Source: Sphagnum magellanicum (taxonomy: Eukaryota > Streptophyta > Sphagnopsida > Sphagnales > Sphagnaceae). Taken from it: DNA of 64,000 nt. Below, in pieces: positions 35,111 to 46,400 of the stretch (positions are counted from its first letter, which is position 1; each line of letters starts with the position of its first letter). The translations under genes and the position numbers were made by a program. A model generated the notes under the pieces. It did not search any database and was not told where the DNA came from. It worked only from the letters and a program-made list of their open reading frames with translations. The DNA is taken from NCBI GenBank assembly GCA_021904315.1, contig CM038917.1, positions 17,344,041 through 17,408,040 of the forward strand, in the 5' to 3' direction.

Positions 35111-36129
35111 AGTGAATTCATTCAAAATTTAGTGAAATCACTTGACGTACATGGACACATTTTGTTATAATGTTGGTTTTGTGGATCTTCACAAGGTGGT
35201 TGCTAAAAGGAATGCATTTTTAACCATTCCAAATGCACGAATGGAAGTGAATCAAAAGGTGGGGCAAAAAGTGAAGGGTTGAAGCACCGATTTTCACAAA
35301 TCAAAGGGGATTTGAATTTATAAAAGATCCTTAAATTGGTTCCCATTGCAAAGAAAATAAAACCAAGGAAAAAGTTGATTGTGATGAAAGATGAAGATGA
35401 AGAAGGTGAAAAAACTAGAAAAAATTAGGTGGATGGTGAAGTTGTACCTCATTAATCTAAGAGGAAAAATGGAGCTTGAATTTGCCAAAAATGTAAAAAA
35501 AAGGTAAATTTTGTTTTCATCCTTTAAAATGTTTTTCAACTTTGAAACATTTTCAACTTTGTATTTGATTTAATTTTAGGTCTAAAAGTTCCAACAAGTA
35601 AGAGATTTTTTTTGCAAAATATCAGATTTAGATTAGGCCAATTGGGCTTATTAAAGGCCTTGCCCCTTTTTCCCCCATTTACTTTTGTTCAATTTCACCA
35701 CTATGTAGATTGAACCTTCATCTCCTTAGGGGATGTGAGAGGAGCTAACCAAAAAACCATCTTTATTTCAAATGATTTGATAGTTTCCATTTCGTTTATC
35801 CATGTATTACATTTTTTATTTTTAAACTTGAGGGATTATTTGAACAACTTGTATTTGATGGCTTCTCATCTGGGGTGAGAGGTTTTTCCATTCACCATCC
35901 CTGGATTTTGTAACCTTTTCATTTGTTTGATTGTTTCTTTAGCCACCTTGAAAATATTAGCTCCTTTGAAGTTCCCAAATCTTGTATTTGCTTCAATTTG
36001 TGCATTTCTTTGAACTTCCCAAACCTAGTCCATGTCAAAGCCATCCTAGTTATTAATGCACATGTTGTGCAAACATATGCAAACAATGACCAAGTCTAAC
36101 ATGTGGCATAATGGAATGTCATTTTTTAA

Positions 36130-36560
36130 AAATATAATTTTAAATTTACTTTTCAACATTCCAAAAGTTCTTTCCACCAACATCCTTGTATTAGATCATA
36201 TAAAATTTCAATGTGCTTTGTATTTTGGTAGTCCATCTTTCTCACCTTTGAAAGGAGAATAAACCATGGCCACATTGGATAAGTGACATTTCCTATCAAG
36301 TTATAAAAGGTAAGAATTTGTCTTTTATATATATTTTTTGGAAAAGAGTTCAATCATGGATACTTCTTGCCCACCAATAATCATATTCCCAAAAACTACA
36401 CTTTGCATCTACAATTCCTTGAATCAATGTATAGTAAAACCCTTTTCAATAACATTGTGATTTTGGGTCTACCTTAAGTGCAACAATTGGAATATGACTA
36501 CCATCTATGACATTTAAAATGTATGGAATTCCATGCAAGCTCTCAAAACCAACAATGATT
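36130..36560 (-). pseudogene. Second Harbinger (HARBI1-like) transposase remnant
   Basis: The minus strand reads IPYILNVIDGSHIPIVAL, then after a stop KGFYYTLIQGIVDAKC, FWEYDYWWARSIHD and, in another frame, MLVERTFGMLKSKFKII. These are the catalytic DG(T/S)H block, the central FYY-Q block and the C-terminal RMxVERxFGxLK block of Harbinger transposases. It is read from the strand opposite to the first copy and is interrupted by stops. Its ends were not located. Confidence 0.7.
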
Positions 36561-37680
36561 TATTTAATCTTGTTTTTAGTCAATTTAGGGATCACCAATG
36601 GTTTCGAGTGCTTTCTAATTATTCAACAAAATTTTGTCACTGTAATTGAAGCTATATTTTTTGCAATGTTAGACCTCTACAGACATTTGCAAAGAATTTC
36701 CACTACCTAATCATGCAAAAGCCATTGCTATTTTAGTTTCAACATGGATGTTTTCTTTCATGTGTGTATTTTTTCATTCAAGACTTAGACCCACAACCTT
36801 CATCAATGAATGAAATTTGTCATAACTTAACCTTGTTCATTACCAAAACATATTTTCAAAGAAAATCCTTAAAATTTGATTCTTCACATATCCCACTCCC
36901 CCTTCATACCTTCACATGTTGCAAGTTCTTAATGCCATGTCAACAAACTTCATAAAAAACAACATTGCATTCATCATATTCCAATGTTATCCAATAGCTA
37001 CTCATTGTAATGCAACCACTTATGCAATCATTTGATGCATGACCATAATAAAAACATGAGCCACTAAAATCTTGTGCCTATGTTCATCCATTGTGTGTAG
37101 GAAGAATATTTTTTTTCAAAAAAAAAAAAGAACTATGAAAAAAGGAAAAAGAGAAAAAAACCAAAGGTTAGCCTAATCCTTTCACATGTCAATCACACAT
37201 TTTTGAAATTGTATCTTCAAATTGGACCCCAAGCCTTTAAACACACTCATTGACATTATATCGTAGGAAAAAATGTTTTTTTAATGTGAAAAAAGGTCCA
37301 ATTCAAGGTTCAATTTGTTTCAAATTGGTCTTTGGGCTTTCGGTCCCTCGACCCTCGTCTAAAGTGGCCCTATGATTCAAGTGAAGAAAAATGGGATACA
37401 ATTTGATGGAAAAGGTATCGAAAATTTACTTGTGAAATTGTTGAAAAAATATAAAATATAAAAATCATTTTCATTTTGCTTCATTTTTGATTGCTTGTGC
37501 ACAAACCATTGTCATGCGTCATCAACGATCTTCTTTAATCCCATTGATACTTGTTTCTTACTATTGACAGCACGTGTCCATAACTTTGCAATGTCCACAA
37601 ACCATAATGATTCTTCAGCAGGCTCTTGCACTTGGTCAGGTTCCTCATCTCATCATAGCTAGTGCACCTCTGTCACTAGC
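36561..37680. other. AT-rich sequence, no feature recognised
   Basis: May include the upstream part of the minus-strand Harbinger remnant. An A-rich tract lies at about 37105-37160. Nothing else is supported. Confidence 0.45.
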
Positions 37681-37719
37681 TGATTTGTGGCAGATGACAA
37701 TTCTTTCATCTTAGGTCTT
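37681..37719 (+). repeat. Direct repeat A (39 bp)
   Basis: Begins TGATTTGTGGCAGATGACAA and ends TCATCTTAGGTCTT. A copy with two mismatches lies at 39957-39995. The pair brackets the HRD3 fragment. Confidence 0.85.
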
Positions 37720-38817
37720 TTTGTTATCCAACTAGTGGGTACCCGTTAATTGTTTCAACCAATTAATCAAAACAATGATCATTTTGTCACTGTCAAGTGG
37801 CTTCAGATGTTCTTAGTGTCTCCAGAAAACTGTGATCAGAAGCAGCAATTCTTTATTCACATTGTTGGGAATTTCTTCTTATGATTTTGCTAGCTATGTG
37901 AAAGTTTCACTGCTATCTTCTACACTCCACAACATAAGGTTTCACATAGCAGTGACAGTAAACAAAGCATTTTCCTTTACAACTGCTTTAATATGATGTT
38001 TCCTTGCAAGCTTTACAATGGGTTACCTTTCAGTGCCCGCACATCTAAACTCCTAAGGAATTGCAATATCTGTAAAATAATAAACAGACACAAAACAGTC
38101 ACTGATAAGTTCCTGTGTCAATGTATCTCCAATGCATTGCATTTCAGATTTGCATGTGTGCAGCAACCCATGTTCTTTCCAGTTTCCTTCACTTTTTCTC
38201 CACTTTCATACACTTCTGAGTTTTATTAGCCTGAACCCTAGAACACAACTACAAAATTGAAAGAGATATGAGACCTTTTGTTACAACAAAACAATAGAGT
38301 GTGGTGGATCTGTGAACCAACCGTGTGCTCATGCTGTGACCAAAAATGCAAAAACTATTCTCGCCACAGACAACTGTGTGGGGAAGAAAGGCAGGTGCTT
38401 CAGAGGACCTCTAGTTGACAACCTGTTGATCAATATGTCACAGGTTGTCCCTCCAATATAGAAATTGACCTTTGAAAGCATGGATAGAATTCTCATAGAG
38501 AAACCTTTGTGTTTGTTCTTGTGCAGAGCCTTTGAGCACAAAAGAACATATCTCTCAGAAAAGAATATGTGCCGTCACGATTAGTGTTGCTCCTTCATTT
38601 TCCTGTAACAAAGAAAATCCACATCTCCTGATCGCAATGTATGTGGCTTTGATTGAAAAATCAAGCCAATTTCATGCAACACCACTTCTTCTTCTGTTTA
38701 CAAAAACCTCTTCATTTCCAAACAAATCACATACAACATCTCTAACCCTGGAAGCTTCTTCAACATCTTTTGGAAAATCACAAGAGGAATCTCAGTACTC
38801 ATGCAAGCACAAAATAC

Positions 38818-39668
38818 CTCGAGTAGTTGCGCTCAACACCCTATCCACGTGCATAAATCTCACCAAGAAGTTCCATTGATCCTGGATCAGATTTCTCTAC
38901 TGCTTTGAGTAACCAGGTGAGCGCTTTACTGTAATCACGATGCACTCCTCGCAACCCAAAATAGTAACATACTCCCAATCGGTACATCGCCTCTGTATAT
39001 CCCTTGTGAGCCTGCCCAAAGTCATTACAAACCTCTTCACTGTGTTTTCAGCATTGAAAAAACACATATGAAGAGAATGCTGCCTTAAGCAAAAAAATTG
39101 TGCAGGTGATTGTTTTTGCTCAAAAACCAACTGTAGGTTTAAAAGAATGAAAAAAAATCCCTCCCATAAATACCTGATACTCCAGGAACTGAAAATCATC
39201 GTCATCTTTCTCCACGGAATTTCTTCAATGTTTCTCTGCTCTCTTCGAATCCAACATTCAGTTGTACTGGTTCCATAAGAGGAGCGTCTTTGGAGCTTAT
39301 GAAGCTTGCCATTGCTGTCGCAGCCAGTTCTGCATACAATTTCACAGGCTCCTCATGCATCTGCCAGAGAGAAAATCCCAGATTACAAACCAGTTCCAAA
39401 TCGCTTGCAAATTTTTTTGTAGGCCTTTGAACTCTCCTTCAAGCTCTCTCTGTCTCTGTCTCCCTCTCTGGCTCTGTTTCTCTGTCTTTCTCCCTCTGTG
39501 TCTCTGTCTCTTGGAGAGACCATCTACCTGCTGCCGAGAGTATGTGGATGCAAGAGCCATTTTGGATTGGATTGAATGAGCATTTCCATGATCTGCATCT
39601 GCTTGGAGATGTCTGATGGTTTCCGTGAGCAGCATCACTGGCTCTCCCTCACTGATGCCTTCAAACAT
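38818..39668 (-). pseudogene. Broken HRD3/SEL1L (SEL1-repeat) gene fragment
   Basis: Partial, disabled copy of the ER-associated degradation adaptor HRD3A. Minus-strand exon-like segments: 39668-39528 (ending QSKMALASTYSRQQ), 39360-39174 (MHEEPVKLYAELAATAMASF to FLEYQ) and 39011-38818 ([39 protein letters not shown]). Splice signals of the three segments are intact. Two lesions are visible: a one-base insertion near 39200-39206, after KKFRGE, and a TAG at 38843-38841 within the conserved GEIYARG-GVERNY stretch. The signal peptide, earlier repeats, later SEL1 repeats and membrane anchor were not found. It is probably a duplicated gene fragment. Confidence 0.75.
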
Positions 39669-39956
39669 CTTTCTTACACCCAATGTATGTTATCAAAATC
39701 AGGGGGAAAAAAACAAACAAACAAGCAAACGAAGGAAAAAATCCCCCAAAACCAAAATTGCACATGAATTCGAGGAAAGAAGGAGTCCAACAAAACTCTG
39801 GCGAAAATGTCCGACCCAAAATCCCAATGTAGGTATCAGCATCGACGACGGCAGTTGCTGCGCGGAAACGGACGTGAATGGTTCTTGGAGAGAGGCTGCA
39901 GGTTCTGCAGCAGAACGTCACGTCACGGACGGGAAGACGTAGTGAATTTATATATA

Positions 39957-39995
39957 TGATTTGTGGCAGATGACAACTCTATCATCTTAGGTCTT
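39957..39995 (+). repeat. Direct repeat B (39 bp)
   Basis: Second copy of the repeat at 37681-37719, matching at 37 of 39 positions. Confidence 0.85.
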
Positions 39996-40054
39996 CTTTA
40001 TTACCATTGATTGTCATTTTATAGTCGTGAGTCCTCTTTGCGTAGGGTCTTTAC

Positions 40055-40174
40055 CTGATTTTTGTTGATTGTTTGCTTTTGTTTTCTCTTGTGGTTGATT
40101 TTTGTTGATTGTTTGCTTTTGTTTTCTCTTGCGGTTGATTTTTGTTGATTGTTTGCTTTTGTTTTCTCTTTAGG
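40055..40174. repeat. Three-copy minisatellite, 40-bp period
   Basis: Nearly identical 40-base units each contain TTTGTTGATTGTTTGCTTTT and GTTTTCTCTT. It lies about 300 bases before the SufD start codon. Confidence 0.95.
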
Positions 40175-40472
40175 TTGTGTCTAATTGTGTTCTCATTTGC
40201 CTTGTACTTTTGCTGGATGGGTTCCCATCCTTGATCTTTATTTACAGGGTTTTTCTTCTTCTTTAAAAAGACACAAATCTGAAAAGACACAATTTACACG
40301 CTGGTAGTGACTGGACTCTGAAAACCCTAATCCTATCTGGAGTCTGTCGTAAGACGCGAGGGCGTCTCTTGTGTTTTTTTTTCTCTTTCGTTCTTCTCCC
40401 CGGTGCTGTGCGTCGGGAACACGGTGCTGACTCTCCTGTCAGACATCTACGGTGCAACACGGGCAGCGAGCC

Positions 40473-43400
40473 ATGAGCTTCCGGGTATGCTATCAAACTC
40501 CCCTGCTACACATACAGGCTTTCAAGCTGTCGCAGAAACAAGCTAGGTTGTGTACTTCAGTAGCAATCTGGGCATGTCTTCTGTGCAGTTACATGTTTGC
40601 AGGATGCATTCCACACATGCGACATATATTTTTGAGTTGTGGTTGTAAGGTCTCATGGACTGCCTCACTTTTGGAATGATTGTCTAGGGCATATGAAGGA
40701 TCGTCATCTACGGTTACAGAACTGTTCTTATGCTTGGTCAGAACATTGTTTTTGCTGTTGTAGTTTTAGATAAACCTGAACGCTTGGTAGGATTCCTCCT
40801 ACTCATTCATTTGCAGAGTTATACTGAAGGATTCTTGGTGAATTATCCTCATCTCCACTAGAAATTAGCCAAGGATCATGACTTTGCTGCCACTGCATTC
40901 AGTTACTGTTAATAGTGTTTATGGTTTGTTTGGAGCAGTTTCACCAATACCAGGTGGTGGGGTGGGCAGTGCCTACTGCCACTAATGAGACACCAAGGGC
41001 CTATCGAATGAAGCGATGGGTCACTAATGAAGTGCATGCTAAATCCAAGTTCAGGTAGGTTTGGTTTGGTCTCCCAATTTCCTTGTTTCTAATTGTATCA
41101 AGTTTAAATTTTCTTCTGGGACTAGCTTGATTGTCCTGTTGAGTTGTGCATGTTTCAGTTGATCTTGAGGTCTCCAATGTTGAGTAGCCTCTGATGACAT
41201 TCTGGTTGAACCACAGTCTAAATCCTCACTCAACCTCCTCCACCCAGGATTTGTACCTAGCATCTCCTGTAAACCCTAGACCTGAGACTTTAGGTTTGGA
41301 AGTTTTACCTTCAGGGGACTATCTATTTTCTGACTGGATTTATGTGGCAGGGCAGGGAAGAGACCAATAGCAGTGACTGCTTCTTTCACAGAATCTGCCT
41401 CACTCCGAGACCAAGCTGATGCCTCCCTCTCCCTGATTTCAAACCCTGGTCCTGATCTCTTCCTCCTTGACCTTGCTGAGAAACTGGAAGATTCCTTAGC
41501 CATTGACCGACCAACAAGCCAGGGGACCCAGGCTTTAGCAAGACTAAGAGAGCAAGCAGCTGAGAAGGCACTGAGCTCCCATTGGCCAACAAATCGAGAT
41601 GAGGCGTATCGATTCACTGATGTTAGATTCATTAAGGAACTCAATGTCATTCCTGCGCCACTGCCACAAATGGATGTGGACCCATTTATTGATATCTCAG
41701 GTTTCTTTTGCACTCAACATTCCATCAGCTTTTTGATTATGCTTCTCCTCACAAACTATGAATTGTTGTTGTTTGTTTCTAGGGTTACTAGCCTGTGGTG
41801 TGCTGACTGATATCCTATTTGAACCCGAATATATGCACATCATGTGACCATAATTTGATATTCTTCATTCTCCCATTTCCATATGGCCATCAGATGCAAT
41901 TCTGACCTTGGATAGCCTGTGTTACATAAAGGCACATGACCTATCAGGGCAGTTGATAGTCCAGACTTGTGAAACATAATTTCTTTTGGCTCATTTTACC
42001 TCTCTCACCTTTGATCCAGATGAATTACTTTTGCTTGCATTGCTTTTCCTATACATGCCTGTCAGCCAGGGATGACAACATATTTGTTAGCTTTGCCTCT
42101 ACATATGAGAAGTGCTCAATTGTCCACTGATAAAGTTGCACTCATTTTGTACTGTTCCAGGTCAAAATCTTGGAGAAGTGGAGGCTCTACGGCTTGTTTT
42201 TATCAATGGAGTGATTTCAGAGTCCCTCTCCAGTTTGGATGGTTTGCCAGATATGTCATTCATAGGTAGCATCCAGTCAATTTTGGAAGGGAAAGTAGGG
42301 AGTGCTGTCTCACAATCCCTGGAGCTTCTTGGAATGGTGGCTTCAGGAACTCATGATGACACATTCATGTCCCTCAATGGGATTGGTGCTCCAGATGTGG
42401 GAGTTGTGTTTGTACCAGAAGGGGTCCATTTGGAGAGACCTGTTCACATTATATACTACTCTTCAGGAAGGCAAGGATTTCAGGCAGTTGATGAGAATCT
42501 TTCATCAGTTTCACTTTCAAGTCCTCGGTTACTGGTTGTTGCTGGTAAGGATGCACAACTGGAGATCATTGAGGAGTTTCTGGGAGAAAGTGGGAGTGCA
42601 TGCTGGACAAATTGTGTTTGTGAAATTTCATTATCACAGGGTGCTCAAGTGATGCATAGCTATGTTCAAGAGCAGGAGCGGAACTCTATTCATATTAAGC
42701 AAACACATGTGTCCCAGGTAATCGCCTTACATTCAGAATTGTGCTTTCAAAAAGAAGTTCTGGGGGTCCAAGTCCTTTAATCATCCTCCTAATTTTGGAA
42801 ATGTATTGTGTTGCAGGGCAGGGCAAGCACCTACAAGTTGGTAGAGGCAAGTGTAGGTGGCCGGCTTAGTAGGCACAATCTTCAAATCATGCAACTAGGA
42901 CCTGACACCCACACTGAATTCTCAACGTTCCAATTGGCAGGCAAACGGCAGTTGCAAGACCTTCATTCCCGTCTAGTTCTCAGTTATCCACGTGGAGTTA
43001 GCCGACAGCTGCACAAGTGTATTGTCACTGATTCTACAGGCCATGCTGTTTTTGATGGAAATGTGAGGGTCAACAGGTAAGAACTTGGCCACTGCTCTGA
43101 TTTATAAGCTTGCAGTCTGCTGATTCAGTGAGCTTTTGAGTGGTGGAGATGAGAGTTGCTTTTCCCATGCGATTGTCATTCTTACAGGTGAAAACATTTT
43201 TTAGGTATGCGCAACAGACAGATGCTGGGCAACTTAGTAGGAGTCTGTTACTGGCTCCTCGTGCAACTGTAAATGTGAAACCTAACTTACAAATCATTGC
43301 TGATGATGTGAAATGCTCACATGGAGCTGCAATCTCTGACTTGGAAGAGGAGCAACTATTTTACTTCCGTGCCCGAGGTATAGATGCTGAAACTGCTCGC

Positions 43401-43541
43401 AGTGCACTTGTTTTCTCATTTGGTGCTGAGGTTTTGCAACATCTAAGTTACGAGAGTTTACGGAAAAGAGTGGAGGCCCTTGTGAAAGGATCTCTTGCTG
43501 CTGAGGGTCTTATTGACTCGAGCATTCCTGTTGGTCTTTAG
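40473..43541 (+). CDS. SUFD: SufD, plastid Fe-S cluster scaffold subunit
   Basis: Component of the plastid SufBC2D scaffold that builds Fe-S clusters (ABCI7/NAP6 in Arabidopsis). Exons: 40473-40484, 40939-41054, 41351-41700, 42161-42717, 42817-43076 and 43205-43541, giving 543 aa. Family landmarks: [13 protein letters not shown] near 140, [20 protein letters not shown] near 235, [32 protein letters not shown]-like [37 protein letters not shown]-type [19 protein letters not shown] and [16 protein letters not shown]. The N-terminal 80 or so residues are unconserved, Arg/Ser/Thr-containing and suit a transit peptide. The Arabidopsis protein is about 475 aa, the extra length being mostly N-terminal. 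The four-codon first exon is the least certain part; the rest agrees in phase throughout. Confidence 0.9.
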
Positions 43542-44339
43542 AGAAACAGAAATTCGACTCATGCCTTTGTCGGATTTCTTTAGAGACAGGCTTGTAACAT
43601 TTATTGAGTTGTATTTCGTATGACAGTTGGGATTGGGCATATTAGTTACCAAGAAGGTAAATGAGGGAATCAGTGTGATGTATGAGTTTTGGACTATCTG
43701 TCTCCATTGAGTTGTGATGGTATCTTTGAAAGGCTGGAATACGATTACAGCCATTCTCAGTCCCAAAACTGAGCTAGATTATTTAGATTGATTGAAACTT
43801 AATCCATCATAGCCTCGATCTAGAGGCTTTTCCAGACAAGCCTGATCAGTCATCTAGACATGGGAACAGCAATTTGAAATTCTACCTTCTCAAACTGGTC
43901 AGAATTCTATAGCTGTCAAATATGGACATTCCAATTTTAGGAAAGCATGCCCCTGTGAACCTGATACCAGCTTGATTCTGGTAGCTGGTTCTTGTTCAAT
44001 GGAAGGTGGGCATAAACCTGGAATTGGTGCTGGTATAAGGCAGGTATGTATCTGGTATTATCTCAGGTCTCATACCAGGTTAGTATTATCTTCAGGTACA
44101 TACCTGAAGGCTGATATTGCCTCAAGTCATACCTGACTGGTATGTTCTGCAATACCGATACGCACACCAACATTATCGAGGATTATGAAATCTTTTGCTT
44201 TTCTTATTTGCATTTAGAAGTTTACATCTAAAGTACTTATTTTTTAAAGCTAGTTTTAAGTTTCTAGTCATTTTATACAATTATGTGTGAAAACTATCTA
44301 ACTCTCACATTAAGGTCCAAGCTACTTACAGGGTAAAGG

Positions 44340-44670
44340 TGTTGTGGACTGTAGTGAATGCCCGTTGCATATCTAGTCTTGCTAAAGAGCATCCCAACTT
44401 ACAAAATATGTTTTGGATGAGAACAGTAAAGGTTACAATGGATTTGGGCAGTAAAATGATTTTGGATGAGCATTTATGCACAAGATGTTTTGATTTGCAA
44501 AATGCATTCGAAAGTCTTAACAATTGTTTTTGATTGGTGATATATGATGATTGGTTCAAATGGCTTGTTATTAGCTGTCTCCCACCTTTCAGTTGTAATT
44601 TTCATGTTTATGGGTGGGGCATTGGAAATACTAAGTAAGCCACTTCATCGTGAGAAATAATTTGTACACC
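44340..44670. mobile_element. Non-autonomous repeat (MITE-like), copy 2
   Basis: Contains AAGAGCATCCCAAC near 44385, TTATTAGCTGTCTCCCACC and TGTTTATGGGTGGGGCATTG, shared with copies near 19470-19770 and 49350-49640. Coding capacity is absent and the ends are not exact. Confidence 0.5.
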
Positions 44671-45189
44671 TAATGGGCACATAATGCCCAAGGAGTGGGG
44701 CATTCTGAAACAAGCACTTGCCTGACTTGAAACCAAGGTCCACTTATTTCAGAAATGCGGTGTTCCTAAAATGTGTAAAGCACTGAGACTTAAATCATAC
44801 ACTAATAATGGCGGGCTTTGCAAAGAGTAATTTGAAATTATGATTTGCAAGGGAGTTCCACACCTCTTGCAAGAATTTACAATTTCCCATGATGTTCTCA
44901 TTTTTCTTCATCTCAATATCATGGGATCTCTTAATTCCTCATCCTTCAGCAGCATGGCCATGTGCGCTACGTCATGTAAAACCCATAGAGGGTGGATCTA
45001 CAAGAAAACCTAGCCTCAACTCATGCGTCGAGCAAGTCCCTCATTCTCATAAATCCCCCATCCTAGGGCTTTACCTGACACTTTACTGTTTGTAAATTGG
45101 AAAAAAGTAATAGGCTCTAATATCCATTTTTGTTTTGTTTTGTTTTAGTTCCTCACCCTCCCCCCCCACCCCCACACCACAACAACAAT

Positions 45190-45800
45190 CTTCAAGCGAA
45201 AGATTAAGTGTTTAATATTGATGGAGAGTTGGAAATAATCATCAAGTAAAACAGATTAAGAGTTGAAAACAATTCATTAACCGATAAGAATTAAGGCATT
45301 TGAGAGTTGGAAGCAATCATCATGTAAAATAGATGAAGAGTTCAAGCGATTCACAAGCAAAAGATTCAAAGTCATATTGTAATGATTGAAACAAGAGATT
45401 CATGAAGCAAGAAGAGATTAAGAGTTTGATGATCAATTGAGAGTTGGTCAAAGCAAGTAAATAAAATGATTAAGAGTTGAAACATTCATCAAGCAAAAAG
45501 ATGAAGTGGCATTTGAGGAATTCATAGTGAGAGTTGGAAACAATCAGTCATCAAGTACCAAAAAAAGATCAAGAGTTGAAGCAATTCACTCTAGGCAAAA
45601 GATTGAGAGCGTGATGCAATATTGAAGGAAAAGAATTGAAGTGATTCATGAAGCTGCAAGAGATTAAGAGTTTAATGGTCAATCAAGAGTTGGTGGAAGC
45701 AATCAAGTAAAACAAAAATTAAGAGTTGAAGCTAATTCAACCCAAAAAGTAGAGTAAGTGATGTGATTTGGTGAATATTTCAAGAGTTGGAAACAATCAT
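45190..45800. repeat. Diverged tandem array of AGAGTTGGAA/AAGAGTTGAA units
   Basis: Units of about 60-75 bases share GAGAGTTGGAAACAATCA, CAAGTAAAA, GATTAAGAGTTGAA and GCAATTCA. A higher-order period near 240 bases is suggested by two copies of GAGATTAAGAGTTTAATGGT or its variant. All copies are diverged, so the array is old. Confidence 0.75.
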
Positions 45801-46400
45801 ATGTAACCCTGTCTTGATGAAGCTGGTCTGGAAGACTATTGCTCAAATCATATATATCTCAAGACTTTTAGATTCTAATAAAGAAAGAGGAAGAATCTAA
45901 GAGAGATTCATTCCTGATCTTTCAGCTGTGGAATGTTGCAGTCTGATGAGGAGTGTAAGCAAATCATCAACTGAAGACGAGAGATCTGAGCTCAAATTGA
46001 TAGACAGTTAATATCATTGTCTAGATCCTTAGGAAGAAGCTCTTTGTATTGATTTGCTGGTGACAAGAGGACCACAAAGTTCAGATCAAGTTATGAAACC
46101 TGGTGATGGGTGTACACACAAATGTCTTTTAGAGTGAGAAAGCAGAAGAATGCGGAATTTGGGTTTTGGAGATCCAGGCAGGGCGCATATGCCACAGTAT
46201 ATCCTCAAAGCATATCCCTCAGGACGACGTTCTGCAGCTTTTCCAGGCGCTTAGGACGAGGAGATTCATGGCAGGAGCTTATGCGGCTCACGGGGATTCC
46301 CATCTTCTAGTCTGCTGTAGACTTCAGGTGCTGCGAGATCTCTTCATCTTATTCAAATCCAGAAGGGATCATATGGTAGCAGTGTTGGAGAAGGAGGAGG

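Larger units (their letters stand above)
43542..46400. other. Intergenic region with repeats
   Basis: Holds the SufD 3' flank, a CAGGTA/TACCTG-rich stretch (about 43960-44140) with the near-palindrome CTTCAGGTACATACCTGAAG, a MITE-like copy and a diverged tandem array (45190-45800). No further gene was recognised. The last 300 bases probably include the promoter of the USP-like gene. Confidence 0.55.

Noticed and set aside
38460-38545. Possible further HRD3 exon (text KALHKNKHKGFSM on the minus strand)
   Set aside because: Only a few residues resemble the expected KALEWL segment, and splice phase could not be made to agree.
45800-46110. Retrotransposon LTR or gag-pol remnant
   Set aside because: The text suggested an LTR edge, but no primer-binding site, polypurine tract, protease or reverse-transcriptase motif was found nearby.
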